From: Cucumis sativus
Taxonomy: Eukaryota; Streptophyta; Magnoliopsida; Cucurbitales; Cucurbitaceae
DNA: 64,000 nucleotides
Direction: 5' to 3'
Assembly: GCF_000004075.3 (NCBI RefSeq)
Contig: NC_026660.2
Location: 30,135,498 to 30,199,497, forward strand
Each line of letters starts with the position of its first letter. Position 1 is the stretch's first letter. Positions 1-12,274 of the stretch are shown here, in pieces. The notes under the pieces were generated by a model, which saw nothing but the letters and a program-made list of their open reading frames with translations, did no database searches and was not told the DNA's origin. The translations under genes and the position numbers were made by a program.

Positions 1-2551
1 AGTTTGGATTTTTTATTTTTGTGGCTTTGGATTGTTATTATTTAAAATGGGGTTTCGTTTTTTCAGGCGAAATTGATGCTTACCAATGCTAATAACCATA
101 TACCCAAATCAAACCCTCCACAATTCCTAGCTATATACCAACCTAACACACGCAACTCCCTTCCTCTTTCAATATTATCCAATCGTTTTTGTTTATGATT
201 TCTATTGCTTGTTTTGATTTTTAGGTGTTATGTTATGTTGTTTTAAAAGTTTTACAAATGGAATAACGTCAATTTTTAAATCTATGGAATGGCGTGTGGA
301 CAAAGAGATCGATCCATTAAAATCACATGGGTTGATTGAGACAAATATTGTAATAATGTTAGGTACATGGTTATCAGGTGGTGGAATGATGTCCATTCAT
401 CTTAATGTTGCTTTTCTCTTCGATCTATAACGTTTAGACTATGTTCCTTAATTCTTTAATATATTTATATATTTGTATTCGACAAATTTACTTGCTTTTT
501 TTTCACAATTTCGTATGGTTTTCACTAGACACCAACATCCAAATTCTTAATTACATTTAAGAAACTAAATATAATTTTTTATTTTATTTTTTGACATCCA
601 CGTTATGAAAATTATTGTAAAAGTATCAATATTTTATATAATTAGCTTTTTGATGTATCACTTTAAAATTTAAACTTATAGTAATTTTAAGTACATAATT
701 TTTTCTCATTTAAAAGGAGACATATATATAATTTCAAAGGTTAGAACTATGAATTGATATTTTATTTATTTGTTTTTATTTTGGTCAATAGTGATTTTTG
801 TATCAAATTTGTTTGTAGACTTTTATTGTGTATTAATTCTACACCAACTTTTGTGGTTGGAATGCATATTAATTTGTGGAAATTATATACATCCATTTTG
901 AAAAAAAAAAAATAACGATAATTACTAATATTAAAATAAAATTCATGCGAAATATTTTCAAAAATAAAATTATTTTCTAGATGAAAAATTAGAAAATAGA
1001 AGAATTGATTATAAAACATGAAGAAAATGTTAATGGAAAATAAAACATTTTTTTTTCTTTTTAACTATAATTGGAATTGAATTTCCAACGTAAGAAGAAA
1101 GAAATTGAAAATGACCCGGCGGAGGTCAACAAAAGATGGATTAGGCAGACCGGACTACCGGAGGGGTTAAATCGTCAATTCACAAAAAATTTACCTATAT
1201 AATTAAATTAATTCGTACATTATGTCACGTATTACGCGTACTCTTATAGTACTTAATTACTTATTAATAAACAAAATTAGTGACTTGCAAAAGTGGTTGA
1301 GATTAGAGAATAATGGCCATCCTGCTTTGTCCACTCTCACAATTTTAATATTTTTGAAAGTACTCCAACATGCACTTTTGCCCTATCAAACCTTACCAAA
1401 TTATATGTGATTAAATACAGATGGAGTAATTAATTAATTAGCCTTCCCCTTGTCAAAAGGAATAGTTAGTTGAGGGGGGAACATCCCCCAAAATGTAAGG
1501 GGAGAAGAGGGATCAGGTTCAATGTAAAGGGTTTATAGGGTATATGTGCGGGCGGGCGGGTGGGTGCGTGTTGAGCGAAGAGCGTCGCCATATGGCGTTG
1601 TTGTTTTGGTTTTCCACAGCACACGCCTTTCCCTTTTTTTTAACAAAACTCGGCCGTTTCACCTATCCAAAAGCCTTCTCACGGCCACGCCCTTACTTTT
1701 TCATTCTCCTCCTCATTATCATTACCTTCCCTTTCTTTTTCTATATTTACATTTATTAGAAGGCCGAAAAGCTGGACATTCCCAAAATCATACCCATCTC
1801 TCTCTCTCTCTCTCTATTATATATATATATATATTATTATATCAAATTAATGCCAACATTTCTGGAGACACATATATCCACACCTTTAACACCCACGTAT
1901 ATCAATCAAATAACTACTCATTTCTATGATTTATTTCAAAAAAATAAAAAAGTTGTTATGATATTTTATATGAAATGTGTGTAAATTGATTTGATTTGAG
2001 AGAAGAAGAAGAGAGAGAAATTGGGTATACAATGAATATGGTACATGTATACAACACAAAACTATTTGGATGAATATTGTTGGTTAAGAGAGATAATGTA
2101 TGATATTAGAAAAAGGGTCACTGTTTGACCTTATTATTTTCACTGTTTTCTTTTTCTTTTTTCAAAACACACACACACGTTTACAAATTGTTGCTTTCCC
2201 ATGTTGATTCATGCAGATACCAAAACAAGCAAGTTTGGTGAATTTGCTATAATTCTTAATTCTCATAAAACATTATACAAATTGTATCTACATTCCATGA
2301 ATCACAACATAAGAAATAATTTTAAAGCAAAGTATAATACCAAAACACTAAAAATAATACATCCATCTAATTTTGTTTTCAATTATGACTTAATTTCACA
2401 TCCCAAATAATCTAAATCTAAATGCATTATATCATGTTTTGTAGTATAGTAATTAAAATTGAGATTTGAACCATTGACCTATTAATTATAAGTATACATG
2501 TAAATATCAATTAAGTTGAGTTGTTGCTAACTAAAATACTCGAAAGATACT

Positions 2552-2645
2552 TGAAAAATAATTGTAATCAACTTTAACACGGTTTGTTTCTTACTACGTG
2601 AAAAATAATTGTAATCGACTTTAACACGGTTTGTCTCTTACTACG
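2552..2645. repeat. 47-bp tandem duplication, two copies
   Basis: Two adjacent copies of a unit of about 47 bp start near 2552 and 2599 and differ at only a couple of positions. Both contain AATAATTGTAATC, TTTAACACGGTTTG and CTTACTACGTG. The near identity points to a recent local duplication. No coding or RNA function is visible. Confidence 0.85.
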
Positions 2646-2769
2646 TGAGGTCATATAAGATTCAAATTAATCTATAAATATTCACTTGTTGTACCGTTGA
2701 ACTAATAAAGATAAATATATTTCAACCATAGGTTTGACGTTAGAATTTTATATTCTCAGATAATATCAA

Positions 2770-3115
2770 GATATCGAACATGTTAAAATGACGTGATAGA
2801 TAGAAAAAGAAAATTGAAAGACTCAATCGTATTAGAAATTGAAAAGTTAAAGACTATATACAACATTAAGATGACGTGGTAGTAAAAGGGCATCTTAAAA
2901 TGACACAATAGTAAAGGAAAAAGAAAAGAAAAAAACTTAAACAGCCTTTCAAAAACCGAAAAGTTACAACCATAGTCGTTGACACATTGGAGACCTTGTA
3001 TTAATACAGAGATGACAGTAAAAAAAAGGGTATAAAAAGTATGTTCGTATGATGCAATAGTAAAGAGGAAAAGGGAAGAAGAAAACCTTTCAGAAATTGA
3101 AAAGTTATATACAAA
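2770..3115. repeat. Diverged tandem-repeat array
   Basis: A degenerate repeat recurs several times. Variants of ATGACGTGRTAGTAAAA appear near 2789, 2872, 2899, 3012 and 3052, alternating with AAATTGAAAAGTTA-like and purine-rich AAAGAAAAG blocks. The copies differ by many substitutions and indels, so this is an old array. It could also be the remnant of a transposable element. Confidence 0.5.
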
Positions 3116-3420
3116 ATGGTTTTCTGTTGGTATGGAAAAATATATCTCAACAATATTAATTCAACTGTTTGCTGCACTTTTGGGTTTTAGATATGATGCA
3201 GAGAAAAATGACGAAAACGTCAGTGTTTAGACTCTAACACACTGCTCCCTACGTACAATTTCTTCTTCTTCTTCTTGTTTAGAATTAGGTTAGCCTTCGT
3301 AATTTCAAAATAAAAAATTATAATTGAACCAAAATAATAATAATAACAATAACAATAATTGTAACAAAAGTGAATGGGAAAATAAAACAAAAATGAATGG
3401 ACCTACTAGATATTTTAAAG

Positions 3421-3451
<31 letters not shown>

Positions 3452-4880
3452 CTATAAGAGACTGTTGAAGAGAAGTTCATCAAAATGAAAAGGTGATAAC
3501 CTTCCTCTTCTTTTGGACTTATGTATAGTTGCTTTCAATATGCCAATATGTTACCATCCATTTTTATATATAATCTAACTTCATTTTGTGTTCTAAGTGT
3601 GTGGGACCATTATCCCCACCCTTTTCCCTTCGATATAATCTCAATCTTATTCTAAAATTCCTCGTTCTTCTAACTATATAATTGCTAATCCACAAGCACA
3701 CACTAAAGCCTTTTTAGGGTCTCTTTCACCTCAATTGAAGGTGTCGATTATCGATTGGTTTGTTTGATAACTCTATCGAATCTTTTTGTTATAATATGTT
3801 TTATATACCCTTTGCTTTCATTGTTTGTTTTCTAGATATTTGGACTATCAGTTAAACTTTCTGCTTTCTATATATACCATATAAGATGAACATAGATTAG
3901 TAGATATTTGTTGAGGGAAGAAGCTTAAGAGAAGAATGGTCGCAGCAGGAGAAGATCATGCAGGGAGCAAAGAAAGTTAGGTGGGAAAAGTGATAAAAAC
4001 AAAAGGCCGTATTAATGATAATAATAATGTACAAGTTGAGTTTGTAGATTTGAGCTAAAATTTTGATGTTGGTATTATGTGAGATTATATTTATATATCA
4101 ATCAACATCATCATATTGTTCACAAACACCTTTTTACACATGTTGGTTTGGTCGACATAACATACTCTCACATTCCCCCATATTCTCATCAATAAACCCA
4201 CTTGTTCAAATGGGCTTCACTCAACTTAATTACATGTGCATGCCCCCAAGACTACTATTGTCCACTTCCCATTTAATTTGGACTCTCATTTTCATTCATT
4301 CTTCTTCTTCTTCTTCTTCCAGAATTTGTCTCCATTGCTTCGCTTTTTGTTTTTCGTCTAAACAATCTTATACTTTAATTACGGGACTAACAATATAATT
4401 AAGTTATTTAACTTTTAAATTAATTGGTGTGTATACCATACAATACTTTTATTCAAGGAATATGAATGAAGGCTGAGATTGTATTATTAGTTATATTTTG
4501 ATGCTGGTATTATAACTTGTTTAGGGTTTAGGGTTTAAATCACTGGACCTATTTAAGTTTGTTTTTTAGTACCACACTAAGAAATTTGAACCTCCTATCT
4601 CGAAGATGGGAGGTCACGCTAATTACTGAATTTTAAGATGAGGTTATATGATTGGATGAATTTATAAGATGTTTACATATAGTGTAAATGAATAGGAAAT
4701 GCTTGTAGTTCGTATAATAATTAAGAAGAAATATGTTTTATTGTTATTCTGTTGCTTTTAAGCCCAGTCTGGGCTTATCTTTTGATGGGCTTGATATATG
4801 GTCTGGGCCCTTTGGACATTTCAAGCTATAGAAATTTAACCATGATTGTAAATATAATAATTAAATTAAAAAATAATTCA

Positions 4881-4887
4881 TATAAAA
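4881..4887 (+). promoter_or_regulatory. Candidate TATA box of the DUF1365 gene
   Basis: TATAAAAG stands 62 bases before the first ATG of the DUF1365 reading frame, followed by a short purine-rich leader. Position and sequence fit a plant core promoter with a short 5' UTR. The transcription start itself is not visible. Confidence 0.5.
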
Positions 4888-4942
4888 GAAAAGCAAAAAA
4901 AAAAAGAGAAAACAGTTGGTGGAGGAAAAGAGTGGGAAAAGA

Positions 4943-7900
4943 ATGGAAGCGATCTATCTTATAGGGTCCATTCTCACTACCTTCTTCACCTCTCTTATTC
5001 TCTCCCTTACCCTCCCCTTCCGATGCTTTCTCCGTCGTTTCTTCTTCAGCACCACCCCCACCCCCGTTTCCGGAATTGGGTCAGATTCCGTCACATTGTA
5101 CCAAGGTATTGTTTGGCACCACCGTAGGCGTCCTGTCCACCATTCTTTCAACTACTCTGTTCGCTATGCCCTAATTGACCTTGACCTCTCCCCTTCTCCT
5201 CCATCTGGTCATCTCTCAGCTGATCAAGCTCGCCGAGTTGCTTCTACCTCTGGACCTGTGTAATTTCTTCATTTCTCTCTTCTTATTATTAACTCAGCTC
5301 ATACTCATACTCATACTCTATTGTTTTCTCCTTTAAATATCTTTATGTACTCTACTCTACTCTACTCTACTCTACTCTACTGTAATAATTTGTTGAAGCT
5401 TCATTTCTTGTGTTTTTTGAGTACTTGTGATGGCGTTCGTGTTACTTTCAGATTTCTTCTTACCATTCCAGCTAGTGTGGGATATGAACAAAATCCGTTG
5501 AGTTTGTATTACTGCTATCAAACGGATCAGGACTCTGCACAACACCTGGAAAAGTGCATAGCTGAGGTTCTTTAATTTTTTGGTGTTGCTGATTTTTTTT
5601 TTTTAATAGTATAAGCATTAAGTCATGTTTGATATCGGGGTGAAGAAATTGAACCCAAAAGATTCCTGTGTTTTCTTGTTAGGTAACAAATACGCCATGG
5701 GGTGAGAGAGTTACATTTGTTTTCAACCCGAGTTCTGATTTAGTAGCTAAGCCGTTGCATGTCAGTCCTTTTATGGTAAGTCTTGCCAATAGTAGCTAAT
5801 AGTTATTGTCTTTGATGGATGTTATTTTCGATTTGATTACACGTGAAATTAGCTTTTTAGATTCCTTATTTTCTTATTTCTTGATGCAAATCCTAGCAGC
5901 CAATGGTTTGATTTTCCTAGTTGGTCTTAACACAGCTGCTATTAATAATTAGATTGAAATCTGGAGTGGATCATTTCCAGTTAGAAAAATCTTTCTCTAG
6001 GTAATGAAAAGTTATATCTGATTTATTATTGAAAGGATCTATTTCGTTTCAACAATTAAAGAGAAATAGGAGGTTATTACAGGATGAATAAACAATACTG
6101 AAACGTTAGGAGTGGATGCTTGATCATAAGTACCCTGTGCTGCTATCAGAACGCAGTTTAAGTGCTAACAAAATAATGACATTTTTCATCTACCTGGTAC
6201 ATCATATTTATATCAATATGCACCCTAGAAGAATTGACCATTCTTCGTATCATGGTTTTTCAGTCTTGAAGTGAAGAGAGAATTTTAAATACATTCTTTA
6301 TTTTATAAGGGTGGATGGGTGAAGATTCTTTAGGATATGGAGCAAATCTTAGTTTTCTGAATTGGTGATTCTGCGCCTAATTCTATGTTTGGTATTGTGT
6401 CTCATTTAAAGATTCTATGCTCCGGAGAATTATTGAAATTATCGCTATTTTTGTTTTTGATAAATTTGATGTTCAAATGGAACCATAGGCATTTTCTTCT
6501 ACATGCTATTGTCCTAATCTTCATTCTCCATCACTGCCATTGAATTAGTTTGCTGTAACCTTTCTTATTATCACATGTTTATATTGTTAACCATTTTTCG
6601 TAACAATTTCAGGACATGCTTGGGAATTGGAGTATCAAATCAAGTGCTCCCGGTGATTATTTACATGTTACAATCTCAGTTCAGCACCCTGAACTTGGCG
6701 ACTACTTTTCTGCCACTTTGAAACTTAAAAGAGTGTCCCCATCGTTTGGATCTGATCACTCAAGTTTCTTTTACTTGATGCCGCATAAAGTTGCAATATG
6801 GATATATTGGCATGTAAGTAGAATTTTTGTTACTTTTGAATTGGTTATCAGTTGTCTTCAACACCTTTCTTTCTAAGTCTTAATCCAAATCAAGTGAACA
6901 TCTCTCTTATGCAGAACCAGTTGATTAAATGGCTATCATTCCACCTTTTATCGTGAATAAAACATACCCATACCAATGCACAAGGAATAGTTAGTTGCAA
7001 AAGAAGAATAGCTACAAAATGATCTCCAAACAAAGTACCAAGAAGAATAATGAAAATTTGCCAATGATGAGTTCCACCACCCTTTATCTATTGCAGTAAA
7101 TCCATTAATTTTCTTTCGGCCACAAAACCCATGATGATATTTTGATGGGATCGTCGACATTTCTTTGAAGTGTCTTTCAATTTTTTATTCTTAGCTGAGA
7201 AATCAAGGATGTATTAAACGTTGAAGGTAGGAAACAATAGGATATTTTGTTTGTAGTCTCTTCATTTTATTAGTTCTTCAAGAAGACGCACCAACCAGCA
7301 AGAGAACTTACTCTTTACCTTTCCAACTAAAAGAGCAGGAGTTTTTATTGCCAGTTAACCTTGGAAATAGTGATTTGACTGAAAATTCAACTATAACATA
7401 TTCACCTCTTTTTTATCTAACCCCTCTCAGTTACTGACAAGGAATATCTTCTATTATACCCGTGATTATTAATTGTTCTGCCGAGGGATACAATAGCTCT
7501 GTTTATTTACTTCTCTTGTAGACCCACTCCTCTTTATCATTCCTATACCAACTTGAAATTACTCGGTCAATTAAAACTCTTCAAATCCACTTGGCTATCA
7601 TCAACTTTAGATTTCTCTTCCAATATTATTATCTGTACTTAAAGTTATAACTTTGCCGGTTGAAGGAAGAAAAACACTGCTAAATTTGATCAAATGGCTA
7701 AACCCTTTCCACAATCTTGCCACAGATCGGAAATCATTCTAACCATATCTTTCACTGTCTCATAATCCGAGCTAACACTCTCTCCTTGGTAGAGCTTCCA
7801 ATCTAGGCCATCTCTTACATCTATTAATAGGAAAACAAAGAAAATGGAGTTTCAAACCTTCTTGAAACAAGAAGATCCTTTTAGCCTTCCCTGTAAGAAC

Positions 7901-8563
7901 GACCAAGAATCTTGTGAGTGAAAATCCAACCTATGTAATTTTTCTCCTTTCCTCCACCACCCCCACCTTTTACGACTTGAAAACAATATGATTTATTGAT
8001 CGACAGAATCCTGCCAATATCTCATCTCAGGACCATGTTATTTTATATGGCTGATTGGCGTATATTTTGCACTATATGATCCATACATTTCTTTTCATGT
8101 CTGCCAAGTTCTGAAAGAATAGTAGTGTGCTTGAAGTTTCACTTTTTAATCCTTGTGAGACTAGGGTAGATCACTTTAAGGTAAGACAAGTAGAAATCAG
8201 AATCTTAAGTGTGTAAAATTGACGAAGGATCTACTCTGTTGAAATTATATGTATAGATCGGAGTCCTAATCCTACGTCAGTACTTGATTGCTCTTCTTCT
8301 TGATTATCTCTTTCGCCTGTTTGTGTCACCAGGCTTTCAAGCTATGGTGGAAAGGTGTCCAATTTCTTCAACATCCAAGGTATACTAACCCTTCATACAA
8401 GGCAGATGCTACAATCCGGGATCAACAACTTCAATGCTGCAAGAGGATTGGATCGAGCCAAAATAATCAAGTATCAGAAATCGAGAACAAAGTAGATCGT
8501 AATGACAGAATGAACGGAAATCGCAAGTTCACTTGGACAAATGCTAAGTGGCCTTGGTCTTAA
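4943..8563 (+). CDS. DUF1365 family protein (At1g30130-like), five exons
   Basis: Exons read as 4943-5259, 5452-5566, 5683-5775, 6613-6813 and 8333-8563; all junctions are GT-AG and keep frame, giving 318 residues. The start is the first ATG (4943); upstream in-frame codons have no ATG. Residues 1-30 are hydrophobic (IYLIGSILTTFFTSLILSL), a likely membrane anchor or signal. The DUF1365 core follows: LYQGIVWHHRRRPVHHSF, SVRYALIDLDL, VGYEQNPLSLYYCY, NTPWGERVTFVF, FSATLKLKR and a C-terminal block with MPHKVAIWIYWH and FKLWWKGVQFLQHPRY. In bacteria this family sits next to cyclopropane-fatty-acid synthase genes, so a role in lipid modification is possible; its biochemical function is not established. 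Intron 4 (6814-8332) is about 1.5 kb. Match to the Arabidopsis protein is from memory. Confidence 0.9.
5351..5380. repeat. TCTAC pentanucleotide microsatellite in intron 1
   Basis: Six perfect tandem copies of TCTAC lie inside the first intron of the DUF1365 gene, shortly after a less perfect ACTCAT repeat near 5299. It is likely polymorphic between individuals and has no visible effect on the splice sites. Confidence 0.95.
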
Positions 8564-11500
8564 TACTCTTGCAGATGAAGAGATTTCTTCGAATGGCAGA
8601 AAGCAAGCAGATGAAGAGATCAAAATACCAAAATTCCAATTTATCCATTCATAGTAGTTCGTTGTACAACAAATAAGAACCGTCACCTCAATCACCTCAT
8701 AAAACGAACAAAAAAGGGCAAATCAGAACTCAAAACACATTCACCCTAAAATGAAAGATTGGCCAAAACCAAACCTAATGCTCCTAAATCGGTCAAACTC
8801 TTCTCCCCGTGGTGGCGTTCCCTTCCCATCTCTATCTCGATAGTAACACTTTGATTTACTATTTCTAGACATCTGTAAGTTTGTTTATCATAAATGAGTT
8901 GTTGTGATTTTGGAAATAGGGATTTGTTATGCTTTTGTGGGAAGAAAAATAGAGCAGAAATAAAACGAGGCAAGAATAAAGTACAGCAACAAAATGAAAT
9001 AAATAAAATTCGGTGTAGGAAGCACGTGTAAAATTAGGGTTGGGCTTTATTTGGCCATTTTTTCTTTCTTTATGGGATGCCCTTTGTCTTTACCTTTATT
9101 TAACAACAAAGTCCCTACCTAATTGTTTCATTCATTATCTTATTCTTCTTTACCAAGTAGGCTTCAATTACATAAAACTAAAGTGCTTTCTTTTTATGGT
9201 AATTTTTGTACTCCATCTGTTTTCTTTTTCCTCTGCCATCCGTAAACGAAAATTCTAAAAATCAAATTATATCAAACAAAGTGGAGCCAATATTGTTCTC
9301 ACTTAGTTTTCAACAAACTTCATCTCATTTCACATAAGTAACTTGTTTGTCAAGTTTATATATGTACGATTATTTTCCACTTGGTCACATTTTATCAACA
9401 ACATTACAATTTAGGGATTAGATACAACAGTTTTTTTATATGAAGACCAAATATTTTAACTTTCATGATAAAATAAAACCAACGAAGTTGAAGTTAATAA
9501 TTATTTTAAAATACTCAATTGAGTTGTTGCCTATTAGCTAAGAGTAAATCAAATTTTTAGCTCGAAAAAGTTGGGTATATCCCTTGTGTTAAATAAATCG
9601 TGTGAATTAGTAATCAATCCACGCATGATTTCATATAATGAATGAATAATAATTTATTTAAAATTGCTATTTTTTTTAATCCAAATCCCTTATTTTATGA
9701 GAATATCCCAAAAGAATCAAATAAATCGTTGACAGCTCAAAATCATTTTTCAGATACGATGAAGAAAATGATACTCGGTTCCTTTGCAAAAATATATATA
9801 GAGAGAGAAGTAGATTTAAACAATTAGATAATAGATTATTTGTTTCTGGTGGGGTTTGCTTTTTTAGCATTATATCCTAATTAAATTTAATTATTTTAGA
9901 ACATGAGATAATGGTTCCATTGTTCTCTTCCCTTTTTGTTTACAATCTACTTACCTAACTCTATTGGATACAAACTTTTTTTTAGTGAGATAGCAAAAGT
10001 TAATAATGCAAGAATTTCATACAAAACCAATAATGGTAAGAGTACATATTGTTTTTCAACCCAATATTTGAAACTTGAGAAAATTGAAATGTATATTTTT
10101 TGGACCTAAAGTAGGAAATTTAAGTGTGTTGCTTTTCATAATATAACCTAACAATAATTTTGGAGATGATAAAAGATGGTTTTTGAATACACACACACAC
10201 CACTCCATTTATGTTAGTATCATTTCGTACCCTAAAATAAAATCATCATTCTATTTCCCTCTTTGATTTGATAGTGTTGTAAATATCTAACCAAGGCCTT
10301 GGGCCTCCCTCTCTCTCTCTCTCTCTCTCCCTCTCTCTCTATAAAAAATATCTTCATAGATAATCTAACTCCAAATACAGATATTTTGAGGAAAAAGATA
10401 TTTACATAAGGGGTTAGAAATATATATGCACTCAAAAAATATTTACTGTCCTTTGAGTTTATTACCCAATCCTTCTTTCTGTACTTTTTTTCTCTCTTAA
10501 ATTAGTGTACTTGGAATTGGAATTGGAATTGATTTGTAACGTTGATTTCAATATTATTGAAATTACATCATTCTTGGATTTAATTAGATTAAAATTGAAG
10601 TTAATATCTCATAATGTTAATTAAACTATAAAGAAAAAAGGAGCGAAGGAACAAAAAAGAAGTGTAATAATTGAGGAGTTGCGTAGATTGAATAATGTGG
10701 CTAAGTTTGTGCATTTATTTCTTTCTATAACCTTCATTCTATCTATATATATATATCATACTCACCACTTTCGTCTATCACATTCAACAGTTCTAGTATT
10801 ATTTATAATGTGTCCAAAACAAATATGTGTTCAATTTTGTCGTCTCTCTTTTTATCGAACTTTACTTTAAACCTTCAATTGTATTAAAACATATCTTAAA
10901 TTTTTAATAATCTACCGAATAATTGATAATTATAAATAATATACGTAGCCTAAAATTAGACCCAAACTCGGTTTTTCTATGTAATTGATTATTGAGGATT
11001 TATTGTTGGTTAATTGTTATCATACCTTAATTGATCAACCGTAATCGATACGAATCGTGGACTGAATTATATTCTTTTTAGCAATGGTCAACTACAAATT
11101 ATAATAAAGCATTTTGTTGCATTTTTCGTTTTAAATATTTAGCTTATGGTTTTAAACAACAGGTTTGAGTATTCTACTTTTAAATAATTTATTGAGAATA
11201 TACATTAAAGAAACGAAGTAACTGCAGAGAGAGACTATAAAGTAAGATTCTTTTATGAGGAAATTTAGAAAATGGAAAATATAAAATTAAGAGAAAAAAT
11301 AATTAATCTGAGATATGTTTGAGAAAAAATATATATTTACCTAACTTAGAACTTTGAAATTGTATTCTTAAAAGGAAAAATAATGAAATTAATCAAATGG
11401 ATATAGTAAGTTAGCTATGAATGGTTTTAATCTCCATATTGTCATTTTGGCTACCTAATTTTGTTAATGAGAATGAAGTTAATGTGGTTTGATATTAACT

Positions 11501-12274
11501 ATTTGGTGTACGTATTAAGTGGTTGTAATTTTGATCTTTCAAAATTGACGTGTTCTTCAAAACATAGTTTCGGACTTAATCAAAACAAATGTCATATCAT
11601 ATAGTTTGATATGGAAATATTTAACAATTATTTAGATTATTTATCCTAAATTAGCTGAAAAAAGAGACTAGAAAAGGAGGAATTTGGGAAGAAGCAACTT
11701 TGAATTTTCATATTTATCATTTTGTCAAGGGAAAGAAAATGAAAGCTTGGTTTCTACAACTATGAAACAAAACCCACTTTATTAAGACTCTTTCACAACC
11801 CACATAAATTAATATATGTATGTATGTATGTATGTAAGTAAGTGATAATAATTATAATTATAATATTGATGAGCTATGGCATGCTTTAGTAACATTAAAT
11901 AATTATTAAGTGGGAGAAAATGAGAAGAAGAAAGGGTAAAAAAAGGAAGTTGACGTGGAGAAGTGTAATTGGAGGAGAGGTAGTGGTGGCGGTGAGTTTG
12001 AGTTTCAAAAACAAAAAGCGGATATCATTTATAACGTGCATTATTTTATTTGCGTAAACGACACCGTTTCACCGCCCTTCTCTCCTTAAATACTCCACTC
12101 TTCTTTTTTTGAGTTTCTCACAAAAATCCATTTTTTTTCTTTTTCTTTTAAAAAATTAAGAAGAAAAAAAATTCCCCACTTTCTTTTTTCTCCATAACCA
12201 CAAACAAACTTACTTCTCCAACCATTCCCATTTCTCCCATAACTCCTTTTTACTTAATTTGATTTCAACATCCC
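8564..12274. other. Intergenic region between DUF1365 and JAZ genes
   Basis: Holds the 3' flank of the DUF1365 gene and the promoter of the JAZ gene. No ORF has recognisable domains. Simple repeats include a CT run (about 10306-10340) and an ATGT run (about 11817-11834). Close to the JAZ gene, TGACGTGG at 11951-11958 resembles a bZIP/bHLH-bound ACGT element, and a T/C-rich leader runs from about 12100 to the ATG. Confidence 0.6.

Larger units (their letters stand above)
1..4880. other. AT-rich intergenic region, no supported gene
   Basis: No open reading frame here has a recognisable domain or codon pattern; the short ORFs are low-complexity or cross simple repeats. A pyrimidine-rich stretch with CT and AT dinucleotide runs lies near 1800-1840, an AT run near 3427-3451 and a CTT run near 4300-4320. 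The stretch 3590-4060 has a transcript-like look, with pyrimidine-rich blocks and a 14-codon reading frame starting at 3936, but nothing shows that it is expressed. Tandem duplications at 2552-2645 and 2770-3115 are listed separately. Confidence 0.6.

Noticed and set aside
1544..1929. Overlapping plus-strand frames of 71 and 127 codons
   Set aside because: They read through CT and AT microsatellites, giving runs of Ser-Leu and Tyr-Ile. Two frames being open at once points to composition, not coding.
3936..3980. 14-codon frame (MVAAGEDHAGSKES) as a possible small-peptide gene
   Set aside because: Too short to support; no family recognised and no evidence of transcription or conservation.
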